From: Desulfomicrobium sp.
GTDB taxonomy: Bacteria; Desulfobacterota; Desulfovibrionia; Desulfovibrionales; Desulfomicrobiaceae
Direction of reading: 5' to 3'
Assembly: GCA_003542385.1 (NCBI GenBank)
Contig: DPKT01000211.1
Coordinates: forward strand, 1-11,437
DNA: 11,437 nt
Numbering within the stretch: position 1 is the stretch's first letter; the number at the start of each line of letters is the position of its first letter. Below, in pieces: positions 6,101 to 11,437 of this stretch. Both the position numbers and the translations under genes were made by a program. Under the pieces are notes generated by a model. The model ran no database searches and was not told where the DNA came from. It saw nothing but the letters and a program-made list of their open reading frames with translations.

Positions 6101-6964
6101 ATGCAACCAACCACAACGAATGTCTCTCCTCCGGAATCCTGCAGGCCTCGCGGTCCAGCCCAGCGGTATCGCCGGAGCATGCCGGGCTGCCGGAAGCGTT
6201 TGTGGCTTGGCCTGCTCGGGGCGTGCATCCTGCTTTCGCTCCTGCTGCACATTGCGACGGGGCGTTGGCTTAAGTTCCGGTCCTGGGAGGAAACGCCGCG
6301 CAATCTGCTGGTGTGGGTCCAAATCGGTTCCCCCCCGCCGGCCGTCCCTCCGCCAGTCGCATTCACCTCTTCCGAAACGGACATCCGGCCGGAACCCTTC
6401 CCGACGCGTCCCGCGTCCCGCAAGACCCTGACGGCGACGATGAAGTCCGGGCCTGCGCCCGCCGCCGTTCGGGCGAACCCCGGGCCCAGTCCTCGGTCAA
6501 TCGCGGAACCCGTCCCTGCACAGGCAACTCCATCGCCGGCCCCTGCGTCCCAGTCGCCGGTGGGACAAAGAGTCGCGCAGTCCGGCGTCACGGTTCTGGC
6601 CAACGAATCGGGGCAGGACACCCTCAAGCACGGGGCCGAAGCCCGATTCATGCACGGCTTGGCCACCGAGGAATTTGTCGAGGAAAACTACATCGGCGCC
6701 TATTCCCTCGGGGCCAAGGGCCGCGTCTGGATCGAGGACGACCGGTCGGGGAGCGGGCACCTCATCCTGCATGCCGAGCACATGGGGCTGGTCCGGCAAT
6801 TGTTCCGCTTCAATCGTTTCATCTATGTCTACGGTGAGAGACCGGATGCGCCGGAGCCCATCCTGGGCACGGTGACGTTTTTCTCCGACGGCGATCGCAT
6901 CCACCAGTTTCTTTGGCAGCACAATTCCACCCACGCTTACTATCCACGCAGAATTCCTGAATGA
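6101..6964 (+). CDS. TonB-shaped membrane-anchored protein of unknown function
   Basis: A 287-residue protein with one membrane segment at about 34-52 after a basic stretch (CRKRLWLGLLGACILL), then a long linker rich in Pro and Ala (about 77-155), and a folded C-terminal domain (about 165-287) with YIGAYSLGAKGRVWIED, GHLILHAEHMGLVRQLFRFNRF and GTVTFFSDGDRIHQFLW. The layout resembles TonB or other proteins that span the periplasm, but the C-terminal domain is not a TonB domain I recognise. The start is not certain: the ATG at 6101 has only a weak GTGAAAG upstream, and an ATG at 6179, just before the membrane segment, is an alternative. It precedes hysB on the same strand by 146 bases, which contain a possible promoter, so it is probably not part of the hydrogenase operon. 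Confidence 0.7.
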   Translation: MQPTTTNVSPPESCRPRGPAQRYRRSMPGCRKRLWLGLLGACILLSLLLHIATGRWLKFRSWEETPRNLLVWVQIGSPPPAVPPPVAFTSSETDIRPEPFPTRPASRKTLTATMKSGPAPAAVRANPGPSPRSIAEPVPAQATPSPAPASQSPVGQRVAQSGVTVLANESGQDTLKHGAEARFMHGLATEEFVEENYIGAYSLGAKGRVWIEDDRSGSGHLILHAEHMGLVRQLFRFNRFIYVYGERPDAPEPILGTVTFFSDGDRIHQFLWQHNSTHAYYPRRIPE

Positions 6965-7020
6965 CTGTCCGGCACTCCGGCCATAATTCACACCGATAGA
7001 TAATATTGATCAAAGTCCCG

Positions 7021-7050
7021 TTGACACATCAAGGAATTTAAGGATATGGA
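7021..7050 (+). promoter_or_regulatory. possible promoter for hysBA
   Basis: A perfect -35 box TTGACA lies at 7021-7026, and 18 bases on TATGGA (7045-7050) is a weak -10 box matching three positions. It is 61 bases upstream of the hysB ATG in an AT-rich spacer. The palindrome TTGATCAA at 7006-7013 lies just upstream and could be a regulator site. The -35 match is good, the -10 match poor, so this is a candidate only. Confidence 0.35.
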
Positions 7051-7110
7051 CCCTTTGTGAAAAAAAGGCCGAAGTCTCTGCACGCTATTACCTTTTTGAA
7101 GGAGGAGGGT

Positions 7111-8058
7111 ATGAGTTTAAGCAGACGTGAGTTCGTCAAACTGTGCTCCGCAGGTGTCGCCGGACTGGGCATTTCCCAGATCTATCATCCGGGCATCCTG
7201 CATGCCATGACCGAAGGGGCGAAGAAAGCCCCGGTCATCTGGGTACAGGGTCAGGGGTGCACCGGGTGTTCCGTGTCCCTGCTCAACGCCGTTCATCCCC
7301 GGATCAAGGAGATCCTGCTGGATGTCATCAGCCTTGAGTTCCATCCCACCGTCATGGCCAGCGAAGGCGAGATGGCCCTTGAGCACATGTACGCCATCGC
7401 CGAAAAGTTCAAGGGCAACTTCTTCCTGCTGGTCGAAGGTGCCATCCCCACTGCCAAGGAAGGCCGTTACTGCATCGTCGGTGAAACCCTTGACGCCAAG
7501 GGCCATCACCACGAAGTGACCATGGCCGAACTGATCAGGGACCTTGCGCCCAAGTCCCTGGCCACCGTCGGCATCGGCACCTGCTCCGCGTACGGCGGCA
7601 TCCCCGCGGCTGCGGGCAATGTCACCGAAGCCAAGAGCCTGAAGGATTTCTTTGCCGCCGAAAAGATAGACAAGCTGCTGGTCAACGTGCCCGGATGCCC
7701 GCCCCATCCGGACTGGATGGTCGGCACCCTGGTCGCCGCCTGGAGTCATGTCCTCAACCCGAAGGAACATCCGCTGCCCGAGCTGGATGACAACGGTCGC
7801 CCCATGCTGTTCTTCGGCGACAACATCCATGAAACCTGCCCGTATCTCGACAAGTACGATGCCTCGGACTTCGCCCCGACGTTCACCAAGCCCGGCTGCA
7901 AGGCCGAGCTCGGCTGCAAGGGCCCGTCCACCTATGCCGACTGCGCCAAGCGTCGCTGGAACAACGGCATCAACTGGTGTGTCGAGAATGCCGTGTGCAT
8001 CGGCTGTGTGGAACCGGATTTCCCGGATGGGAAGTCTCCTTTCTATGTAGCGGAATAA
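7111..8058 (+). CDS. hysB: [NiFeSe] hydrogenase small subunit, Tat-exported
   Basis: The 315-residue precursor of the iron-sulfur subunit of the periplasmic [NiFeSe] hydrogenase, which passes electrons between the Ni-Fe site in HysA and periplasmic c-type cytochromes. A Tat signal with the SRREFVK motif (residues 4-10) and a hydrophobic stretch exports the folded heterodimer. Cluster ligands are visible: proximal C50, C53, C158, C196; distal H240, C243, C263, C269; medial C278, C290, C296, C299. C290 replaces the proline seen in ordinary [NiFe] enzymes, giving a [4Fe-4S] rather than a [3Fe-4S] medial cluster, a mark of the NiFeSe type. The ATG at 7111 follows AAGGAGGAGG, and a longer GTG start at 7057 would spoil the Tat signal. 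hysA starts 15 bases downstream. From memory the sequence is nearly that of Desulfomicrobium baculatum HysB. Confidence 0.97.
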   Translation: MSLSRREFVKLCSAGVAGLGISQIYHPGILHAMTEGAKKAPVIWVQGQGCTGCSVSLLNAVHPRIKEILLDVISLEFHPTVMASEGEMALEHMYAIAEKFKGNFFLLVEGAIPTAKEGRYCIVGETLDAKGHHHEVTMAELIRDLAPKSLATVGIGTCSAYGGIPAAAGNVTEAKSLKDFFAAEKIDKLLVNVPGCPPHPDWMVGTLVAAWSHVLNPKEHPLPELDDNGRPMLFFGDNIHETCPYLDKYDASDFAPTFTKPGCKAELGCKGPSTYADCAKRRWNNGINWCVENAVCIGCVEPDFPDGKSPFYVAE

Positions 8059-8073
8059 TCAAGGAGGACGCAC

Positions 8074-9618
8074 GTGTCACAAGCAGCTAATCCCGCCGCT
8101 GACGGGAAAATCAAGATTGCCATCGACCCGTTGACCAGGGTCGAGGGTCACCTCAAGATCGAGGTCGAAGTCAAGGACGGCAAGGTCGTCGACGCCAAAT
8201 GCTTCGGCGGCATGTTCCGCGGGTTCGAGCAGATCCTCAAGGGGCGCGATCCCCGGGACTCCTCCCAGATCGTGCAGCGCATCTGCGGCGTCTGCCCGAC
8301 GGCCCACTGCACCGCTTCGGTCATGGCCCAGGACGAGGCCTTCGGCGTGAAGGTGCCCGCCAACGGACGCATCACGCGCAATCTGATCTTCGGATCCAAC
8401 TACCTGCAGTCCCACATTCTGCACTTCTATCATCTGGCCGCCCTGGACTACGTCAAGGGCCCGGATGTTTCTCCCTTCGTCCCCCGGTATGCCAATGCGG
8501 ACCTGCTGACGGACCGCATCACGGACCCGGCCAAGGCCGAAGCCACCAACACCTATGGCCTGAACCAGTACCTGAAGGCTCTTGAAATCCGCCGCATCTG
8601 CCACGAAATGGTGGCCATGTTCGGCGGCCGCATGCCGCACGTTCAGGGCATGGTCGGCGGCGGCGCGACCGAGATTCCCACTGTCGAGAAGCTGGCCGAG
8701 TACGCCGCCCGCTTCAAGGAAGTGCAGAAGTTCGTGGTCGAGGAGTACCTGCCCCTGGTCTACACCCTGGGCTCCGTGTACACCGACCTCTTCGCGACCG
8801 GCGTCGGCTACAAGAACGTCATCGCCTTCGGCGTCTTCCCGCAGGACGACGAGCACAAGACCTTCATGCTCAAGCCCGGCGTCTTCATCGACGGCAAGGA
8901 CGAGGAGTTCGATCCCAAACTGATCAAGGAATACGTCGGTCATTCCTTCTTCGACTATTCCGCTCCCGGCGGCCTGCACTACAGCGTCGGCGAGACCGTC
9001 CCCAACCCGGACAAGAAGGGCGCCTACAGCTTCGTCAAGGCCCCCCGCTACAAGGACAAGCCCTGCGAAGTGGGCCCCCTGGCGCGCATGTGGGTGGAAA
9101 ACCCCGAGCTCAGCCCCATCGGCCAGAAGCTCCTCAAGGACCTCTACGGCATCGAGGCCAAGAAATTCCGCGACCTGGGCGACAAGGCCTTCTCCATCAT
9201 GGGCCGCCACGTGGCCCGCGCCGAGGAGACCTGGCTGGTTGCCGTTGCCGTTGAGAAATGGCTCAAGGACATCAAGGCCGGCGAAGAAACCTACGCCAAG
9301 CCCGAGATTCCGGACGCAGGCGAAGGCACCGGCTTCACCGAGGCTCCTCGCGGTTCGCTGCTGCACTACCTGAAGATCAAGGACAAGAAGATCGACAACT
9401 ACCAGATCGTGTCCGCCACCCTCTGGAACTGCAACCCGCGCGACGACATGGGTCAGCGCGGCCCCGTCGAGGAAGCCCTCATCGGCGTCCCGGTTCCGGA
9501 CATCAAGAACCCTGTCAACGTCGGGCGCCTCGTTCGCGCCTTTGACCCGTGACTGGGCTGTGCCGTGCACGTGCTGCACGCTGAGACCGGTGAAGAACAC
9601 GTTATCAACATTGACTAA
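8074..9618 (+). CDS. hysA: [NiFeSe] hydrogenase large subunit, selenoprotein (UGA at 9550 read as Sec)
   Basis: A 514-residue catalytic subunit that oxidises or forms H2 in the periplasm. The TGA at 9550-9552 is selenocysteine 493, not a stop: reading on gives DPULGCAVH, then a short tail to the TAA at 9616-9618. Ni-Fe ligands are C71 and C74 (RICGVC) near the N-terminus and U493 and C496 at the C-terminus; E24 lies in the RVEGH motif. Maturation should cut after H499, removing 15 residues (VLHAETGEEHVINID). A gene called to the TGA would lack half of the active site. The GTG start has AAGGAGG at 8061-8067. There is no signal peptide; it is carried out with HysB by the Tat system. It ends 19 bases before a strong terminator. 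Length and sequence match, from memory, the Desulfomicrobium baculatum subunit. Confidence 0.97.
9550..9552 (+). other. selenocysteine codon UGA in hysA
   Basis: An in-frame TGA at the position of the first cysteine of the DPCxxC nickel-binding motif. The frame stays open for 21 more codons with the conserved GC and AVH residues. Decoding needs SelB, tRNA-Sec and selenophosphate, whose genes are not in this window. Confidence 0.95.
9553..9590 (+). promoter_or_regulatory. bacterial SECIS stem-loop candidate
   Basis: Directly after the UGA the mRNA can fold into a hairpin. The upper stem pairs 9564-9569 (CGTGCA) with 9575-9580 (TGCACG), six pairs around the loop CGTGC, which contains a G-U step. 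An outer stem can form between CTGG (9553-9556) and CCGG (9587-9590). The apical loop is 17-21 bases after the UGA, which fits the spacing of bacterial SECIS elements such as that of fdhF. Folding was done by eye; the middle of the stem is imperfect. Confidence 0.75.
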
Positions 9619-9637
9619 CGAGCTTCTTATGAACCAG

Positions 9638-9666
9638 AAAGGGCCGGGTGACCGGCCCTTTTTTTT
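9638..9666 (+). terminator. strong intrinsic terminator after hysA
   Basis: The arms AAAGGGCCGG (9638-9647) and CCGGCCCTTT (9652-9661) pair over ten bases around a GTGA loop and run into an unbroken T-tract (9659-9666). It begins 19 bases after the true hysA stop and lies before the maturation protease gene. Confidence 0.92.
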
Positions 9667-9728
9667 GAATCAAGCGCAACCACTGACGCGTCTCTGGCGG
9701 CCAGGGCGCAGGATCCGGGGAGTATGGC

Positions 9729-10196
9729 ATGAAACGACTACTGGTGCTTGGAGTGGGGAATCTGCTGCTGACCGACGAGGGGGCGGGCGTGCATGCGGTT
9801 CAGGATCTGTCGCAGGAGGATGAATGGAACCCGGATCAGGTCGATTTCCTGGATGGGGCGACCTTTACCCAGGACATTTTTTATGTTTTTCAGGAGTATG
9901 AGCGAGTGCTCGTGCTCGACTGCGTCAAGGGCGGTGGAGAACCCGGCACCATCTACCGCTTCACCGAGGCCAACCTGCGGGAGAACTACGAACAGCGCCT
10001 CTCCCTGCACGACATCGACCTTCTCGATTCCCTCAGGATGGCGGAGCTGCTCGGCAACAAGCCGCAGCTGTTGGTCATCGGCATCGAACCCCTGACCATC
10101 AGCGACTGGTCCATGGAGCTGTCCGAGCCCGTCAAGGCGAAGTACCCGAAGTATCTGGAGGCCGCCCGGCGGGAAATCCGCGCCCTGCTGGCCTGA
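9729..10196 (+). CDS. hysD: hydrogenase maturation protease (HyaD/HybD family, M52)
   Basis: A 155-residue endopeptidase that removes the C-terminal tail of the hydrogenase large subunit after nickel insertion, here probably cutting HysA after H499. The family start GVGNLLLTDEGAGVH is present, and the three nickel-sensing residues known from HybD (E16, D62, H93) align with E17, D64 and H94, the last in SLHDIDLL. Length is usual for the family and there is no signal peptide, which fits cytoplasmic maturation before Tat export. The ATG follows GGGGAG at 9717-9722. The gene is on the same strand as hysBA but behind a strong terminator, so it needs read-through or its own promoter. The symbol follows the position beside hysBA; substrate specificity is inferred. 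Confidence 0.92.
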   Translation: MKRLLVLGVGNLLLTDEGAGVHAVQDLSQEDEWNPDQVDFLDGATFTQDIFYVFQEYERVLVLDCVKGGGEPGTIYRFTEANLRENYEQRLSLHDIDLLDSLRMAELLGNKPQLLVIGIEPLTISDWSMELSEPVKAKYPKYLEAARREIRALLA

Positions 10197-10206
10197 CATC
10201 AATATA

Positions 10207-10250
10207 AAAGGCTCCGCCGGCAGAAGCCGATGGAGCCTTTCTTCTTTTCA
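10207..10250. terminator. bidirectional terminator between convergent genes
   Basis: AAAGGCTCC (10207-10215) pairs with GGAGCCTTT (10232-10240), and an inner CGGC-AGAA-GCCG hairpin (10218-10229) caps it. A T-rich tail (CTTCTTTTC) follows on the plus strand and TTTTATATT on the minus strand. It can end both the protease transcript and the convergent DUF2059 gene transcript. Confidence 0.88.
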
Positions 10251-10261
10251 CACGTCCGGAC

Positions 10262-10825
10262 TTATTCTTTCTTGCCTTCCTTCGATTCGGCCGGCGCAGA
10301 CTTGGCGGCAGGGGCTTCCTGAGTAGGAGCCTGGGCGCCCTGGGGTTCGAATTCCTTGCGCATTTCCTCGGTCAGGGTTTCGAGCTTGGGCACCACGCCC
10401 TGCATGTAGGTGCGGGCCACGGTCATACTCTGCTGCATGAGTTCGGGCATCTTCTCCGTGACCTTCTTGCCGAGGTCGGACTTGTAGAAATCCACCAGGC
10501 CCTTGGTCTCCTCTTCGGTGAAGACGGACGTGTACAGGTCCAGGTACTGCGTCTTGACCTTATCCCAGGCCATGTCCTCCTTGAGGATGGCGTCGAAGCG
10601 CTTGGAGTACTTCTCGAGTTTCGGCTTGTCGGCTTCCTGGATGTTCATCTGCGACGTGATCTGCTGGAAGATCATGGTCACCTGGGCTTTCATCTTTTCC
10701 ATGACCATATCGCCTTCGGTGATCTTGATCAGTTCCTCGGCCAGGGCCCGGTGCTCCTTTTCCCCGGCGACGGCGGTGGAGCAGGCAAGCATGAAACACA
10801 AAACAAAGGCAAATTTTTTCAACAT
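10262..10825 (-). CDS. exported DUF2059 domain protein
   Basis: A 187-residue protein with a Sec signal peptide (MLKKFAFVLCFMLACSTAVA, likely cut after residue 20), so probably periplasmic. The central part is helical and has the DUF2059 pattern: YLDLYTSVFTEEETKGLVDFYKSDLGKKVTEKMPEL at about 92-128 contains the FTEEE-LVDFY-S-GKK motif. The final 30 residues are low-complexity, rich in Ala, Pro, Glu and Lys. C15 sits in the signal region, but the residues before it do not fit a good lipobox, so I do not call a lipoprotein. The ATG at 10825 has AAGGAG upstream. The molecular role of the family is not known to me. It stands alone between terminator-like hairpins. Confidence 0.85.
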   Translation of the reverse strand: MLKKFAFVLCFMLACSTAVAGEKEHRALAEELIKITEGDMVMEKMKAQVTMIFQQITSQMNIQEADKPKLEKYSKRFDAILKEDMAWDKVKTQYLDLYTSVFTEEETKGLVDFYKSDLGKKVTEKMPELMQQSMTVARTYMQGVVPKLETLTEEMRKEFEPQGAQAPTQEAPAAKSAPAESKEGKKE

Positions 10826-10959
10826 GTTGTCTCCTTAAGAGAAAGGCGGGGGGATCGGTTGTTCGGGCAGGGTGGATATGTGACGCACGCATGCCGGAGG
10901 GCAGGCGGATATCGCCTGGACGGCAGGTTTCTAGTCCAAGCGGACGCGGTTGACAAGGG

Positions 10960-10991
10960 GCGCGGCGACGGGCCCGAGCCCGCCACCGCGC
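10960..10991 (-). terminator. GC-rich hairpin after purT, possible terminator
   Basis: GCGCGG (10960-10965) pairs with CCGCGC (10986-10991), and the inner part pairs further (GGGC 10970-10973 with GCCC 10978-10981, plus two more pairs), leaving two mismatches and a CCGA loop. It begins nine bases after the purT stop on the minus strand. The following bases (CCCTTGTCAACC) are not a clear T-tract, so termination is uncertain. Confidence 0.45.
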
Positions 10992-10999
10992 GAAGCGTC

Positions 11000-11437
11000 T
11001 CAGAGTTCGACAGTCACGAGAGAGGCCGCCTTCTTCGCCTTGTCCACGGCCCTGTCGATGCTCTCGGCCCTGGCCACGACCACGCCCATGCGGCGTTTGC
11101 CGCTGACCTCGGGCTTGCCGAAGAGGCGCAGGTCCGTGTCCGGTTCGGTCAGGGCGGCTTCGAGGTTGCCGAAGCGGACTTGGCTCGATGTTCCCTCGAC
11201 CAGAATGACGCTGGAGGCCGAGGGGCCGTGCTGGCGGATGACGGGCACGGGTAGGCCGAGGATGGCCCGGGCGTGCAGGGCGAACTCCGAGAGGTCCTGG
11301 GAGATGAGGGTCACCAGGCCGGTGTCGTGGGGGCGCGGGGAGACCTCGCTGAAATAGACCGTGTCCCCCTTGATGAACAGCTCCACGCCGAAGATGCCGC
11401 GGCCGCCCAGGGCGCCCGTCACGGCCTCGGCCATGCG
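11000..11437 (-). CDS. purT: formate-dependent phosphoribosylglycinamide formyltransferase, C-terminal part (partial)
   Basis: The last 145 or so residues of PurT, the ATP-grasp enzyme that makes formyl-GAR from GAR, formate and ATP in purine synthesis. The gene runs off the right edge of the window, so its start is not seen. Diagnostic stretches are GIFGVELFIKGD, YFSEVSPRPHDTG, VTLISQDLSEFALHARA, and RLFGKPEVSGKRRMGV near the end. The glutamates in GVELF and SEVSPRPHD are the Mg-ATP ligands known for this family. The stop is the TGA at 11002-11000. A GC-rich hairpin follows. Formate use suits an anaerobe that handles formate and H2, but the gene is common housekeeping. Confidence 0.95.
   Translation of the reverse strand, partial: RMAEAVTGALGGRGIFGVELFIKGDTVYFSEVSPRPHDTGLVTLISQDLSEFALHARAILGLPVPVIRQHGPSASSVILVEGTSSQVRFGNLEAALTEPDTDLRLFGKPEVSGKRRMGVVVARAESIDRAVDKAKKAASLVTVEL

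Noticed and set aside
6037..6666. N-terminal extension of the substrate-binding protein up to 6666
   Set aside because: It would overlap the gene at 6101, and the signal peptide with its strong ribosome site shows the start at 6036.
7057..7110. GTG start at 7057 for hysB
   Set aside because: It would add 18 residues before the Tat motif, while the ATG at 7111 has an excellent ribosome site and gives the expected 315 residues.
8077..9600. Long open frame on the minus strand opposite hysA (507 codons)
   Set aside because: It is a shadow of a high-GC coding gene. The plus strand encodes a clearly recognised hydrogenase subunit, and the antisense product has no recognisable motif.
9550..9618. 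hysA as a pseudogene with a premature stop
   Set aside because: The TGA is exactly at the Sec position of NiFeSe enzymes, the conserved C-terminal tail follows in frame, and a SECIS-like hairpin is present.
10950..10956. TTGACA at about 10950 as a promoter
   Set aside because: No acceptable -10 box follows; the bases downstream are GC-rich and form the purT hairpin.

Overview
The window looks like chromosomal DNA from a sulfate-reducing bacterium of the Desulfovibrionales, most likely Desulfomicrobium. The best evidence is a periplasmic [NiFeSe] hydrogenase whose two subunits match, from memory, the Desulfomicrobium baculatum enzyme very closely in sequence and in precursor length (315 and 514 residues). 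High GC content, strong GGAGG-type ribosome sites and the mix of other genes fit this. No mobile element, CRISPR array, rRNA or tRNA was seen.

Layout. 156-458 (+): a small PilZ-like protein closed by a hairpin terminator. 499-2215 (-): a two-gene unit of a GntR/FadR-type regulator followed four bases later by an FMN-dependent alpha-hydroxy-acid dehydrogenase, with a perfect ATTGGT-N3-ACCAAT operator just upstream of the regulator. 2371-2667 (+): an unrecognised 98-residue protein. 2696-6036 (-): an EamA-type transporter, two tandem paralogous membrane-anchored proteins of unknown function, and a secreted ABC-type substrate-binding protein without a transporter beside it. 6101-6964 (+): a TonB-shaped (one membrane segment, proline-rich linker) protein of unknown function. 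7111-9618 (+): hysB and hysA. 9729-10196 (+): the hydrogenase maturation protease. 10262-10825 (-): an exported DUF2059 protein. 11000-11437 (-): the C-terminal part of PurT, cut by the window edge.

The main point for annotation is that hysA does not end at the TGA at 9550-9552. That codon is selenocysteine in the active-site motif DPULGC, and the real stop is the TAA at 9616-9618. A stem-loop directly after the UGA is a good SECIS candidate. HysB carries a Tat signal and the cysteines for three [4Fe-4S] clusters, including the extra medial-cluster cysteine typical of NiFeSe enzymes. HysA carries the Ni-Fe site and a 15-residue C-terminal tail that the downstream protease should remove. A strong terminator lies between hysA and the protease gene, so the two are probably expressed at different levels.

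No clearly new multi-gene system is evident. The least explained parts are the tandem paralogue pair (40% identical over 196 residues with no gap, by hand count), the TonB-shaped protein upstream of the hydrogenase, and the four-cysteine N-terminus of the FMN dehydrogenase.
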